Positions 17,737 through 25,852 of a stretch of DNA of 64,000 bases are shown here, piece by piece; within the stretch, counting starts at the first letter, position 1, and the number at the start of each line of letters is the position of its first letter. Source of the DNA: Mycolicibacterium holsaticum DSM 44478 = JCM 12374. Its GTDB lineage: Bacteria; Actinomycetota; Actinomycetes; Mycobacteriales; Mycobacteriaceae. The notes below the pieces were generated by a model. That model saw nothing but the letters and a program-made list of their open reading frames with translations, made no database searches and was not told the origin of the DNA. The stretch spans positions 2,542,001 to 2,606,000 of the forward strand of contig NZ_CP080998.1 in the NCBI RefSeq assembly GCF_019645835.1, given 5' to 3'. The translations under genes and the position numbers were made by a program.

Positions 17737-18834
17737 ATGACCGAAGTGCCGAATCGGCCCGAGGCGATCCGCGTCGCCCTCATCGGTACCGGAAACTGTG
17801 GCAGCCTCGCGCTGCGGCAACTCATCGACGATCCCCGCTTCGACCTCACCGGCGTGTGGGTGTCCTCGGACGCCAAGGTCGGCAAGGACGCCGGGGAGTT
17901 GGCGGGCCTGGACGTCACCACCGGGGTGACCGCGATCAACGACCTCGACGCGATCATCGCCGAAAAACCGGACGCGATCGTGTATTGCGCGATGGGTGAC
18001 ACCCGCCTGCCCCAGGCGATGGCCGACATCCGCCAGATCCTGTCCGCGGGCATCGACGTGGTGGGCTCCGCACCCGGCGTGCTGCAGTATCCCTGGCAGG
18101 TGATCCCCGACAAGTACATCGAACGCATCGAAGACGCTGCGCGCCAGGGTGATTCGAGTGTCTTCATGACCGGCGTCGATCCCGGTTTCGCCACCGACCT
18201 GCTGCCGTTCGCGCTGGCGGGCACGTGCCAGCGCATCGAGCAGATCCGCACCATGGAGATCGCCGACTACGCCAGCTATGACGGCGCGACGGTGATGTTC
18301 GAGGTGATGGGCTTCGGCAACCAGATCGGCGACTTCCCGCTGCTGTTCCAGCCGGGTGTGCTCAGCATCGCCTGGGGCACGGCGATCCGGCAACTTGCCG
18401 CCGGCCTCGGCGTCGAGGTCGACGAGATCAAAGACTCCGTCGAACAGGAACCGGCCCCAGAAGATTTCGACGTCGCGGTCGGCACCATCAAGAAGGGCAC
18501 CGTCGCCGCGCTGCGCTTCCAGATCGAGGGCATGGTCAAGGGCAAACCGGTGATCGTCGTCGAACACATCACCCGACTGCGGCCGGACCTGCGCCCGGAC
18601 TGGGCGCAGTCCGCCCAGCCCGGTGGCTCCTATCGCGTGGAGATCGTCGGCGAGCCGTCCTACACCATGGACATCTGCCCGACCAGCCGCAACGGCGACC
18701 ACAACTACGCGGCGATCCTGGCCGCGGCAGGCCGCATCGTGAACGCCATCCCCGACGTGCTCGCCGCGCCGCCGGGCATCCGGACCACGCTGGACATGCC
18801 GCTCGTGACCGGCAAGGGCCTGCTGCGACTTTAA
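17737..18834 (+). CDS. DapB-like NAD(P)-dependent dehydrogenase
   Basis: The 365-residue protein has an N-terminal Rossmann fold (IRVALIGTGNCGSLALRQL, about 11-30) of the dihydrodipicolinate-reductase/2,4-diaminopentanoate dehydrogenase group, followed by an alpha/beta catalytic part with STVFMTGVDPGFATDLLP-like and FEVMGFGNQIGDFP segments. True lysine-pathway DapB is shorter, near 245-270 residues, so this is a paralogue with another substrate. M. tuberculosis has similar proteins, and I recall one (Rv1059) listed with a KstR motif. The operator at 17701 supports a steroid- or propionate-related role. The HAD gene follows after 17 bases, probably in the same operon. Confidence 0.82.
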   Translation: MTEVPNRPEAIRVALIGTGNCGSLALRQLIDDPRFDLTGVWVSSDAKVGKDAGELAGLDVTTGVTAINDLDAIIAEKPDAIVYCAMGDTRLPQAMADIRQILSAGIDVVGSAPGVLQYPWQVIPDKYIERIEDAARQGDSSVFMTGVDPGFATDLLPFALAGTCQRIEQIRTMEIADYASYDGATVMFEVMGFGNQIGDFPLLFQPGVLSIAWGTAIRQLAAGLGVEVDEIKDSVEQEPAPEDFDVAVGTIKKGTVAALRFQIEGMVKGKPVIVVEHITRLRPDLRPDWAQSAQPGGSYRVEIVGEPSYTMDICPTSRNGDHNYAAILAAAGRIVNAIPDVLAAPPGIRTTLDMPLVTGKGLLRL

Positions 18835-18851
18835 GTAGTCTGGAGCGCGAT

Positions 18852-19616
18852 ATGAGCGCCCAGCAGGTGGCACCCGATCCGATCGCGGAAATCGCCGCGA
18901 GCCCGTCAGGCCCGCAGATCGGTGCGTTCTTCGACCTGGACGGCACCCTCGTCGACGGTTTCACCGCGACCGCGCACGCCGCCGATCGCATCAGGCGCAG
19001 GCAAGCGCGCATCGGTGAGGTGCTCGGCGTCATGGAGGCCTCGGTGCGATATCGCCTCGGCCGCATGCAGTTCGAGCGCCTGCTCACCCGCGCGGCCGGC
19101 TATCTGCGCGGTGAGTCGCTCGTCGAACTCGACGTCCTCGGTGAGCGCCTGTTCGTCGAACGCGTCGCATCGCGGGTCTTTCCGGCCATGCACGAGATCG
19201 TGGTGGCCCATCAGCGGCGCGGGCACACCGTCGTGCTGAGCAGTTCGGCGCTGACCATCCATGCCGAACCGGTCGCGCGCTTCCTCGGCATCGATCACGT
19301 GCTGTGCAACCGGTTCGAGCTCGACGACGTCGGCCTGCTCACCGGGCGCATCGCCAGACCGGTCATCTGGGGCCGTCGGAAATCCTCTGCGGTGCAAGCC
19401 TTTTGCGAAACCAACGACGTCGACCTGAAGCGCAGTTACTTCTACGCCGACGGCGACGAGGACGCTGCGCTGATGGTTCTGGTGGGCCACCCGCGACCGG
19501 TCAACCCGCGCCCGCGGCTGGCCGCGATCGCCGCCGAGCACGGCTGGCCTGTGCTGCGCGTCGCCGGGTCGCCGCGACGACGCCGGTCGCTGCGCCGGCT
19601 CGTCGGCTATGACTGA
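18852..19616 (+). CDS. HAD-IB family phosphatase
   Basis: The 254-residue protein carries AFFDLDGTLVDGFT (motif I, nucleophile Asp near 28), VVLSSSALTIH (motif II), a Lys-containing segment GRRKSSAVQAF, and YFYADGDEDAALMVLVGHPRPVNP (motif IV). This is the HAD subfamily IB layout of SerB-like phosphatases and of the N-terminal half of mycobacterial PlsC/acyltransferase fusions; the terminal GHPRPVNPRPRL is typical of those lipid-linked members. Substrate unknown, possibly a phosphorylated lipid precursor. It follows the DapB-like gene by 17 bases. Confidence 0.85.
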   Translation: MSAQQVAPDPIAEIAASPSGPQIGAFFDLDGTLVDGFTATAHAADRIRRRQARIGEVLGVMEASVRYRLGRMQFERLLTRAAGYLRGESLVELDVLGERLFVERVASRVFPAMHEIVVAHQRRGHTVVLSSSALTIHAEPVARFLGIDHVLCNRFELDDVGLLTGRIARPVIWGRRKSSAVQAFCETNDVDLKRSYFYADGDEDAALMVLVGHPRPVNPRPRLAAIAAEHGWPVLRVAGSPRRRRSLRRLVGYD

Positions 19617-19671
19617 TGGCGCTGGTCGCGGTGCCCGGGCCCGGGCGGTTGACGCAGCGCCTACGCTAAAC

Positions 19672-19685
19672 TAGAACACGTTTCA
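19672..19685. promoter_or_regulatory. KstR-type operator (TAGAACACGTTTCA)
   Basis: This is a perfect match to TnnAACnnGTTnnA, 30 bases before the nitronate monooxygenase-like ATG at 19716 and just downstream of the HAD gene. M. tuberculosis Rv1894c, which the downstream protein resembles closely, is in the KstR regulon as I recall. Confidence 0.75.
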
Positions 19686-19715
19686 GTTCGCGAAGCGCCC
19701 TATCGAGGAGTCGGC

Positions 19716-20849
19716 ATGCACACCCCCATCTGCGACGAACTCAAAATCGAGTTCCCGATCTTCGCCTTCACCCACTGTCGTGACGTCGTCGTCGCGGTGA
19801 GCAAGGCCGGCGGGTTCGGTGTGCTCGGCGCCGTCGGTTTCACCCCCGAGCAGCTCGAGATCGAGTTGAAGTGGATCGACGAGAACATCGGCGACCACCC
19901 GTACGGCGTGGACATCGTCATCCCGAACAAGTACGAGGGCATGGACGCCACCGACCTCGACCCCGACGTGCTCAAGAAGACGCTGAACGAGCTCGTGCCC
20001 CAGGAACATATCGATTTCGCGAAGAAGATCCTCGCCGACCACGGCGTGCCCGTCGAGCACAGCGACGACGACGCGCTGCAACTGCTCGGCTGGACCGAGG
20101 CGACCGCCACCCCGCAGGTCGAGGTGGCGCTGCAGCATCCGAAGTGCACGCTGATCGCCAACGCGCTCGGTACCCCGCCTGCCGACATGATCAAGCACAT
20201 CCACGAGTCCGGCCGCAAGGTCGCCGCGCTGTGCGGCTCGCCGTCACAGGCGCGCAAGCACGCCGACGCCGGGGTGGACATCATCATCGCCCAGGGCGGT
20301 GAGGCCGGCGGCCACTGCGGTGAGGTCGGCTCGATCGTGCTGTGGCCGCAGGTGGTCAAGGAGGTCGCGCCGGTGCCGGTGCTCGCCGCCGGCGGGATCG
20401 GCAGCGGCCAGCAGATCGCCGCCGCGCTCGCCCTCGGTGCGCAAGGCGCCTGGACCGGCTCGCAGTGGGTCATGGTCGAAGAGTCCGAGCACACTGCGGT
20501 GCAGCACGCCGCATACGCCAAGGCCACCAGCCGCGACACCGTGCGCAGCCGGTCGTTCACCGGTAAGCCGGCGCGGATGCTGCGCAACGAGTGGACCGAG
20601 GCGTGGGAGAACCCGGACAACCCGAAGCCGCTGGGCATGCCGCTGCAGTACATGGTGTCCGGCATGGCGGTCGCGGCCACGCACAAGTACCCCAACGAGA
20701 GCGTGGACGTGGCGTTCAACCCGATCGGTCAGGTGGTCGGGCAATTCACCAAGGTGGAGAAATCCGCGGCGGTGATCGAACGCTGGGTTCAGGAGTACCT
20801 CGAAGCCACCAACACGCTCAACGAGATCAACGAGGCCGCCTCCGCCTGA
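19716..20849 (+). CDS. Nitronate monooxygenase-like flavoprotein (Rv1894c-like)
   Basis: The 377-residue TIM-barrel flavoprotein belongs to the NMO/2-nitropropane dioxygenase family: AVSKAGGFGVLGAVG near the N-terminus, AQGGEAGGHCGEVGS with the catalytic His region, and VPVLAAGGIGSGQQIAAALALGA for FMN phosphate binding. The MHTPICDELKIEFPIFAFTHC start resembles mycobacterial Rv1894c-type proteins. In sterol degraders some NMO-fold enzymes act as flavin-dependent enoyl reductases rather than nitronate oxidases (IpdC is one), so the reaction is open. Start ATG 19716 is preceded by GAGGAG. The KstR-type operator upstream supports a link to steroid catabolism. Confidence 0.87.
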   Translation: MHTPICDELKIEFPIFAFTHCRDVVVAVSKAGGFGVLGAVGFTPEQLEIELKWIDENIGDHPYGVDIVIPNKYEGMDATDLDPDVLKKTLNELVPQEHIDFAKKILADHGVPVEHSDDDALQLLGWTEATATPQVEVALQHPKCTLIANALGTPPADMIKHIHESGRKVAALCGSPSQARKHADAGVDIIIAQGGEAGGHCGEVGSIVLWPQVVKEVAPVPVLAAGGIGSGQQIAAALALGAQGAWTGSQWVMVEESEHTAVQHAAYAKATSRDTVRSRSFTGKPARMLRNEWTEAWENPDNPKPLGMPLQYMVSGMAVAATHKYPNESVDVAFNPIGQVVGQFTKVEKSAAVIERWVQEYLEATNTLNEINEAASA

Positions 20850-20877
20850 TCGGTGGGGCGAGTTCACGAGGCTCGAA

Positions 20878-21426
20878 TCAGTCGAGCAGTCGATGGGTGG
20901 CCAGTTCCACCACTTGCCGTCTGCTACGTCCGCCGTGGTCGGCGGCGATGAAATGACCGCCGATGGCCAGTGAGAACGCCAGCATGCTGCGGGCCTCCAC
21001 GTCGTCGGGGTCGTCGACGAAGCTGCCGATCATCGTGCGCAGGTAGTCCATCCGTCGGTTGTCGACGCGGCGCAGTCGGTTGGCCACCACGGGGTCCCGG
21101 CGCGCCCAGTCGCGCACCGCGAGATCGATCGGTAGCAGCTCGGCGGAAAACGTCAACATGCCCGCCCGGCGCACCTTGTCGCGGGCTTCCCCGCCGTCCT
21201 GCTCGACCCGCTGCAGCGTTTCGTCGGTGCTTCGGAACTCCCACGCGTCGAGGATCTCGTCGAGGAACGCCTGGCGGCTCGCGAAGTGCCAGTAGAAGCC
21301 ACCGCGGGTGACACCCAGGGCCTGCGCCAGGGGCTCCACGCGCACTGCGTCCGGGCCGCCCGCCGCGAGCGCGTCGAGGCCGGCGTCGATCCATGTGCTT
21401 TTGGGTGTGCGGGTTTGGGCGACCAT
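20878..21426 (-). CDS. TetR family transcriptional regulator
   Basis: From ATG 21426 the product is 182 residues, normal for TetR. The N-terminal helix-turn-helix reads TWIDAGLDALAAGG, VRVEPLAQALGVTRGGFYWHFASRQAFLDEIL (about 11-55); the remaining helices form the ligand domain. An upstream ATG at 21477 is less likely because it adds 17 residues before the usual beginning. It diverges from two DUF2867 genes, and a CATACA-N4-TGTATG palindrome overlaps their start, a classic arrangement in which a TetR protein represses its neighbour and itself. Ligand unknown. Confidence 0.85.
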   Translation of the reverse strand: MVAQTRTPKSTWIDAGLDALAAGGPDAVRVEPLAQALGVTRGGFYWHFASRQAFLDEILDAWEFRSTDETLQRVEQDGGEARDKVRRAGMLTFSAELLPIDLAVRDWARRDPVVANRLRRVDNRRMDYLRTMIGSFVDDPDDVEARSMLAFSLAIGGHFIAADHGGRSRRQVVELATHRLLD

Positions 21427-21474
21427 GGCCGGCTCCGTTGCGTAGGTGGGTCTTGACGTCGCTTCGGCGCTAAG

Positions 21475-21490
21475 CATACACTACTGTATG
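21475..21490. promoter_or_regulatory. Candidate TetR operator (CATACA-N4-TGTATG) overlapping a leaderless promoter
   Basis: The perfect 6+6 inverted repeat with a 4-base spacer lies between tetR and the DUF2867 pair and covers the ATG at 21488. It also contains TACACT (21477-21482), a TAnnnT -10 element 5 bases before that ATG. Repressor binding would block both the promoter and the start codon. Confidence 0.6.
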
Positions 21491-22093
21491 TTTGGTTCCA
21501 GATTACTGACCGCGGCAGACCACACCGGCCACCCGTGGCGAATTCATGTGATTACCAAGGATTTTCGACTCTTGGACGTGTGGGCGCTGCCCACACCCGG
21601 CGGACCCGACGACTTTGCGCAACTGGTGCGTTTGATGAGGTCGTTCGATCCGGGACGATCACCGTCGATCGTGGTGCGGGGCCTGTTCGCGATCCGGTTT
21701 GCCCTTGGGCGCCTGCTCGGCCTCGATCGCCAGCAGACCGGCCTTGGCGCGCGGGTCGAGACGCTGCGCGATCGGCTGCCTGCCGATCTGGCCGGCACCG
21801 CAACGGATCTCGGCCTCGGCGCCGATCCGTTCGTGCCGCTGTACCTCACCGAGGACGAGTTCGCGCTGGAGATCGCCAACCAGACCATGCACGGTGTGCT
21901 GCACGTGGGCTGGGTTCCCGACGGCGCGGACGGTTATCGCGGTCAGATCGCCGTTCTGGTCAAGCCGAACGGAATTCTCGGGTCGACGTATATGGCGGCC
22001 ATCGCACCGTTCCGGTATCTGGCGGTCTATCCGCTGATGCTGCGGGACATCGGTCGGCAGTGGCAGCGTTCAGTGCTGGGAGCGCACCGGTGA
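21488..22093 (+). CDS. DUF2867 family protein (first of a pair)
   Basis: The 201-residue protein has DUF2867-like sequence (LLDVWALPTPGG, FDPGRSPSIVVRGLFAIRFALGRLLGLD) and a hydrophobic C-terminal stretch FRYLAVYPLMLRDIGRQW. ATG 21488 is preferred over upstream ATG 21446 because a -10 element lies 5 bases before it and no Shine-Dalgarno is present, which suggests a leaderless message. Its stop overlaps the start of the next gene (GTGA). Function unknown; the family is thought to resemble SRPBCC/ligand-binding folds. The divergent TetR and the palindrome suggest induction by a small molecule. Confidence 0.78.
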   Translation: MFGSRLLTAADHTGHPWRIHVITKDFRLLDVWALPTPGGPDDFAQLVRLMRSFDPGRSPSIVVRGLFAIRFALGRLLGLDRQQTGLGARVETLRDRLPADLAGTATDLGLGADPFVPLYLTEDEFALEIANQTMHGVLHVGWVPDGADGYRGQIAVLVKPNGILGSTYMAAIAPFRYLAVYPLMLRDIGRQWQRSVLGAHR

Positions 22094-22584
22094 CCGGCGA
22101 CACGATCGGGCGGGCGAGGCGGGTGTGCCAGGTCGAGGTGCCGCAGTCTGTGACGGCATTGAGCACGTTGCCCCGGATCGACTATGCCGACACGTTTTTC
22201 GTCGACGTCGACCCGACGGTCGAGCGGACCGCCGAACAATGGGCGCGCGAGATCTTGGAGGGCGCCCCGCAGGCCACCCGGACCCGGCTTCTGGCGGGGT
22301 GGTCGTCCCTCGGCCTGGTGATCGGCCGGGGTCAGTCGAGTGACCGGGTGCTGGGTTGGCAGGTGCTGCGGCGCGCACCCGACGTCGTCCTGCTGGGCGC
22401 CGAATCGCGCATCGGAATGCCCGCCCAGTTGTTGATCACCAAGGACGGCGAGACGTTGGTGTTCGCAACCCTTGTGCGGTTCGCGAATCCGGTCGTGCGG
22501 GCACTGTGGGCGGCGGTGAGACCGGCACATCTGCGCACCGTGCGCGAGTTGCTCGAGGCAGCCAGACGACGCGCATACCGGTAA
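22090..22584 (+). CDS. DUF2867 family protein (second of a pair)
   Basis: The 164-residue product starts at GTG 22090, overlapping the preceding TGA by 4 bases, so translation is probably coupled. DUF2867 features are clear: DYADTFFVDV, WAREILEGAPQATRTRLLAGW, GWQVLRRAPDVVLLGAESRIGMPAQLL and a C-terminal RPAHLRTVRELLEAA. No catalytic motif is evident. With its neighbour it forms a two-gene unit facing a TetR regulator. Confidence 0.85.
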   Translation: MTGDTIGRARRVCQVEVPQSVTALSTLPRIDYADTFFVDVDPTVERTAEQWAREILEGAPQATRTRLLAGWSSLGLVIGRGQSSDRVLGWQVLRRAPDVVLLGAESRIGMPAQLLITKDGETLVFATLVRFANPVVRALWAAVRPAHLRTVRELLEAARRRAYR

Positions 22585-22590
22585 GCGCGG

Positions 22591-23178
22591 CTACGGGGCC
22601 GGCGCTGCAGCCGGCGCCGGGGGTTCACCGGCCGGCGCGGGTGCGGTCGCGGGCTGGGGCGGCGTCGGGTTCGCCGACATGCCCGGCGGCGGCGTGGCGT
22701 TCGGGTCCAGCGGACGCTGCGTCAGCAGGAGCAGGGCGTCCTCACCGCTGACCTCCTGGGTCCGCACCGCATGCCACAACTCGCGCAGGTAGGTCAGCCC
22801 GCGGCTGCGCTGTGGGTCGACCGGCGTCAGCGTGGTGTCGGGCGGCAGGTTCTCCGGGCTCGCCAAGTGCGGGGTGCCCTCCACCGGCGGCGCCGCATCG
22901 GGAGCGCCCGCGTCGGAAGCGACCGCTTCGGGGGGCGGCGGTGCCGGTGCAGGGGCGGCCGGTGCGGGGACCGGCGTGGAAGCGGCTGCCGCCACCGCGG
23001 GCGGCGCGGCCGGGGTGGGAACGGTCTGCGCCGCGACGGGTGCGGGCGGAGGTGGGGCGGGCGGTGTGGGGGCGACGGGGGCGGCCAGCGCCGACGGCGA
23101 TGCGATCACCAGCGCGCTGATCGCACCAAGCCCCCAGGCGGCGAGCGCGACTGCTTTCGCGTCGATGTCCAACCTCAC
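22591..23178 (-). CDS. Exported Ala/Pro-rich protein
   Basis: Starting at GTG 23178 (preceded by AAAGGGGG), the 195-residue product has an N-terminal hydrophobic signal (AVALAAWGLGAISALVIA) ending near SPSALAAP, then a long Ala/Pro-rich segment, a short charged region with RGLTYLRELWHAVRTQEVSGEDALLLL, and another Pro/Ala tail. This is typical of mycobacterial cell-wall-associated Apa-like proteins, although no specific family is recognised. It diverges from CYP125 across a KstR-type operator, so it might be co-regulated. Confidence 0.78.
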   Translation of the reverse strand: MRLDIDAKAVALAAWGLGAISALVIASPSALAAPVAPTPPAPPPPAPVAAQTVPTPAAPPAVAAAASTPVPAPAAPAPAPPPPEAVASDAGAPDAAPPVEGTPHLASPENLPPDTTLTPVDPQRSRGLTYLRELWHAVRTQEVSGEDALLLLTQRPLDPNATPPPGMSANPTPPQPATAPAPAGEPPAPAAAPAP

Positions 23179-23292
23179 GCATGCCCCCTTTCCGGTGCCC
23201 TCCACAGGTGGCGTCACTGAATGAATATGCCGGACCGACAAAATTGTTACACCTGTGCCGCCCGTGACCAAGAGGTCAATTAGCGCCACCGT

Positions 23293-23306
23293 CAGAACAC
23301 GTTTCA
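23293..23306. promoter_or_regulatory. KstR-type operator (CAGAACACGTTTCA, 13 of 14)
   Basis: The site differs from TnnAACnnGTTnnA only at its first base. It lies 92 bases before the CYP125 start and 114 bases before the divergent Pro-rich gene. The cyp125 gene of M. tuberculosis belongs to the KstR regulon. Confidence 0.68.
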
Positions 23307-23398
23307 CTTCCGAAATCAGCCAACATGCTTCAGCGGGCTCAACTGTGGTGTAGCAATGCGATAGGCGTACTAGACACCGTCATGTGAGGAATCCATCC

Positions 23399-24640
23399 AT
23401 GCCGACTCCGAACCTCCCGCCCGGTTTCGACTTCACCGATCCCGACATCTACACCGAACGGCTGCCGATCGAGGAACTCGCCGAGCTGCGCCGCATCGCG
23501 CCGATCTGGTGGAACGAGCAGCCGATCGGGACAGGTGGCTTCGACGACGGCGGATTCTGGGTGGTCACCAAGCACAAGGACGTCAAGGAAGTGTCGCTGC
23601 GCAGCGACGTCTTCTCCAGCCTGGCCAAGACCGCGCTACCGCGGTACCGCGACGGCACGGTCGGCGAGCAGATCGAGCGGGGTAAGTACGTCCTGCTCAA
23701 CATGGATGCCCCCCACCACACCCATCTGCGCAAGATCATCTCGCGCGCGTTCACCCCGCGCGCGATCGAGAGGCTGCGCGACGAACTCGGCCAGCGCGCC
23801 CATGCGATCGCCAAGGCCGCCGCGGCCGAAGGCTCCGGCGACTTCGTCGAGCAGGTGTCCGCCGAACTGCCCCTGCAGGCTATCGCCGGGCTGATGGGCG
23901 TGCCGCAGGAAGAGCGGATGAAGCTCTTTCACTGGTCCAACCAGATGGTCGGCGACCAGGACCCGGAGTTCGCCGACAACGACGCGATCACCGCGTCGGC
24001 CGAGCTGATCATGTACGGGATGAAGCTGGCCGCCGAGCGCGCCGACACCCCCGGCGAAGACCTCGTCACCAAGCTCGTGCAGGCCGACGTCGAAGGGCAC
24101 AAGCTCTCCGATGACGAACTCGGGTTCTTCGTCATCCTGCTCGCCGTCGCGGGCAACGAGACCACGCGCAACTCCATCACCCAGGGCATGATGGCGTTCA
24201 CCGACTTCCCCGATCAGTGGGAGCTGTTCAAGAAGGAGCGCCCCGCGACCGCCGCCGACGAAATCGTCCGGTGGGCCACCCCGGTCACCTCGTTTCAGCG
24301 CACCGCGCTGGAGGACACCGAATTGTCCGGCATCCAGATCAAGAAGGGCCAGCGGGTCGTGATGTTCTACCGGTCGGCCAACTTCGACGAGGACGTGTTC
24401 GACGATCCGTTCACGTTCAATATCTTGCGAGATCCCAACCCGCACGTGGGTTTCGGCGGCACCGGGGCGCACTACTGCATCGGCGCCAACCTCGCGCGTA
24501 TGACCATTGACCTGATGTTCAACGCCGTGGCCGACCACATTCCTGACCTCGCGCCGCTCGCCAAGCCCGAACGGCTACGGTCGGGCTGGCTCAACGGCAT
24601 CAAACACTGGCAGGTGGACTACTCCGGCGCAGGCCGGTAG
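23399..24640 (+). CDS. cyp125: CYP125-type cytochrome P450 (steroid C26-monooxygenase)
   Basis: The 413-residue P450 shows PNLPPGFDFTDP at the N-terminus, the I-helix AGNETTRNSITQGMMAF, ExxR in DEIVRW, and the haem loop FGGTGAHYCIGANLAR (Cys about residue 360). Long stretches match my memory of M. tuberculosis CYP125A1, including the C-terminal ERLRSGWLNGIKHWQVDY. CYP125 oxidises the cholesterol or cholestenone side chain at C26, the first step of side-chain degradation. ATG 23399 is chosen because GAGGA lies upstream; an in-frame GTG at 23384 is an alternative. A KstR-type operator precedes it. It may be a second copy, since no igr or mce4 genes surround it. Confidence 0.92.
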   Translation: MPTPNLPPGFDFTDPDIYTERLPIEELAELRRIAPIWWNEQPIGTGGFDDGGFWVVTKHKDVKEVSLRSDVFSSLAKTALPRYRDGTVGEQIERGKYVLLNMDAPHHTHLRKIISRAFTPRAIERLRDELGQRAHAIAKAAAAEGSGDFVEQVSAELPLQAIAGLMGVPQEERMKLFHWSNQMVGDQDPEFADNDAITASAELIMYGMKLAAERADTPGEDLVTKLVQADVEGHKLSDDELGFFVILLAVAGNETTRNSITQGMMAFTDFPDQWELFKKERPATAADEIVRWATPVTSFQRTALEDTELSGIQIKKGQRVVMFYRSANFDEDVFDDPFTFNILRDPNPHVGFGGTGAHYCIGANLARMTIDLMFNAVADHIPDLAPLAKPERLRSGWLNGIKHWQVDYSGAGR

Positions 24641-24924
24641 TCGATGATCGAGCGCCAGTACTCCTCGGGGACCTCGGCGTTCGCTCGCAAGACCATCGCC
24701 AGGCCGGTCGCCATCGCCACCCCGAGCAGGGCCAGCCACAACCCGAACAACCCGATGAGCGCCCACAGCACCGCGGTCACCGTCGGCCACGGTGACAGCA
24801 CCGCGAGCACCGGCGCGAAGAAGAACCCGGCGCCGATGTAGGCCGCCGACCCCGCGCGGTCGCAGACCAGCACGAAACGCAGCCACCGTGGAATCGGCGT
24901 ATCGGCGGGCGATGTGGTCGCCAT
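24619..24924 (-). CDS. Small membrane protein with 2-3 transmembrane segments
   Basis: The 101-residue product starts at ATG 24924 (AAGGAGTG upstream). It has a hydrophobic segment near IGAGFFFAPVLAVL and a longer one at TAVLWALIGLFGLWLALLGVAMATGLAMVL, ending in a short acidic tail. Its last 22 bases overlap the 3' end of CYP125 on the opposite strand. It diverges from an MmyB-type regulator across a perfect palindrome, so it is a candidate target. Function unknown. Confidence 0.78.
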   Translation of the reverse strand: MATTSPADTPIPRWLRFVLVCDRAGSAAYIGAGFFFAPVLAVLSPWPTVTAVLWALIGLFGLWLALLGVAMATGLAMVLRANAEVPEEYWRSIIDYRPAPE

Positions 24925-24984
24925 CGTCACTCCTTCGCTCGGGCTGACACCTCCACCGTGCGCCCCGCAGGTAAGCGCCGCAAT

Positions 24985-24997
24985 TACCTGACAGGTA
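24985..24997. promoter_or_regulatory. Palindrome TACCTG-A-CAGGTA in a divergent promoter region
   Basis: This perfect 6+1+6 inverted repeat lies midway between the membrane protein start (24924, minus) and the XRE/MmyB regulator start (25034, plus). The position is typical of an autoregulatory operator for the adjacent regulator. Confidence 0.55.
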
Positions 24998-25033
24998 GTG
25001 GTCGCGGACGTCGTGGTGGGTGACACTGAACCC

Positions 25034-25810
25034 GTGAGCACACTCGACGCACCGGCGCCGGCGTTCGGCGCCCTCATGCGCGACTGGCGGCAACGCCGCC
25101 GGCTGTCCCAACTCGACCTGGCGATCGAGGCCGACGTTTCGGCGCGCCACCTCAGCTTCATCGAGACCGGGCGGTCCGCACCGAGCCGGGCGATGGTGTT
25201 GCGCCTTGCGCGGGTGCTCGACGTGCCCCAGCGCGAACAGAACCAATTGCTGCTGGCCGCCGGCCTGGCGCCGGTCTACGGCGAACGCACCCTCGACGAC
25301 CCGGACATGGCCGCCGTGCGTGAAGGTGTCGAGCGGGTCCTTGGCGCCTACCACCCGTTCCCGTGTGTGGTGGTGGACCGGGGCTGGCAGATCGTGCACG
25401 CCAACGCGGGCGCCGGTGTGTTGCTGGAAGGGGTGGCACCGCACCTGCTCGACCGGCCGAACGCGCTTCGCGTTGCGTTGCACCCGGAAGGTTTGGCACC
25501 ACGCATCCGAAACCTCGCACAGTGGCGGCATCATCTGATCGCCCGGTTGCGTCGTGAGGCGGCCGTCAGCGGTTCGGCGGACCTGGCGGCGCTGCTCGCT
25601 GAGATCGAAGCCTACCCAGGAGGTTTCGACGAAACCCTCGACCTGGGCGGGGTCGCCGTGCCGCTCGAGCTCTATACGTCCGACGGGCGACTGCTGAGCT
25701 TTTTGAGCATGGTCACCACGTTCGGCACCGCGCTCGACGTCACTGCCGCAGAGCTTTCCATCGAGGCGTTCCTGCCCGCCGACGACGACACCGCCGCCGC
25801 TCTGCGGTGA
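25034..25810 (+). CDS. XRE-type regulator with MmyB-like ligand-binding domain
   Basis: The 258-residue protein has an N-terminal XRE helix-turn-helix (FGALMRDWRQRRRLSQLDLAIEADVSARHLSFIETGRSAPSR split over about 10-45) and a C-terminal MmyB-like PAS-type domain (about 85-250) with VVVDRGWQIVHANAGAG and LLSFLSMVTTFGTALDVTAAELSIEAFLPAD. MmyB relatives bind fatty-acid-like ligands in a hydrophobic pocket. The start is GTG 25034; GTG 24998 would place the palindrome immediately upstream. It probably controls the divergent membrane protein and itself. Confidence 0.87.
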   Translation: MSTLDAPAPAFGALMRDWRQRRRLSQLDLAIEADVSARHLSFIETGRSAPSRAMVLRLARVLDVPQREQNQLLLAAGLAPVYGERTLDDPDMAAVREGVERVLGAYHPFPCVVVDRGWQIVHANAGAGVLLEGVAPHLLDRPNALRVALHPEGLAPRIRNLAQWRHHLIARLRREAAVSGSADLAALLAEIEAYPGGFDETLDLGGVAVPLELYTSDGRLLSFLSMVTTFGTALDVTAAELSIEAFLPADDDTAAALR

Positions 25811-25852
25811 AACGCCCGTGGATCACCGCCAACGGCAATAGAGTCTGGGCAC

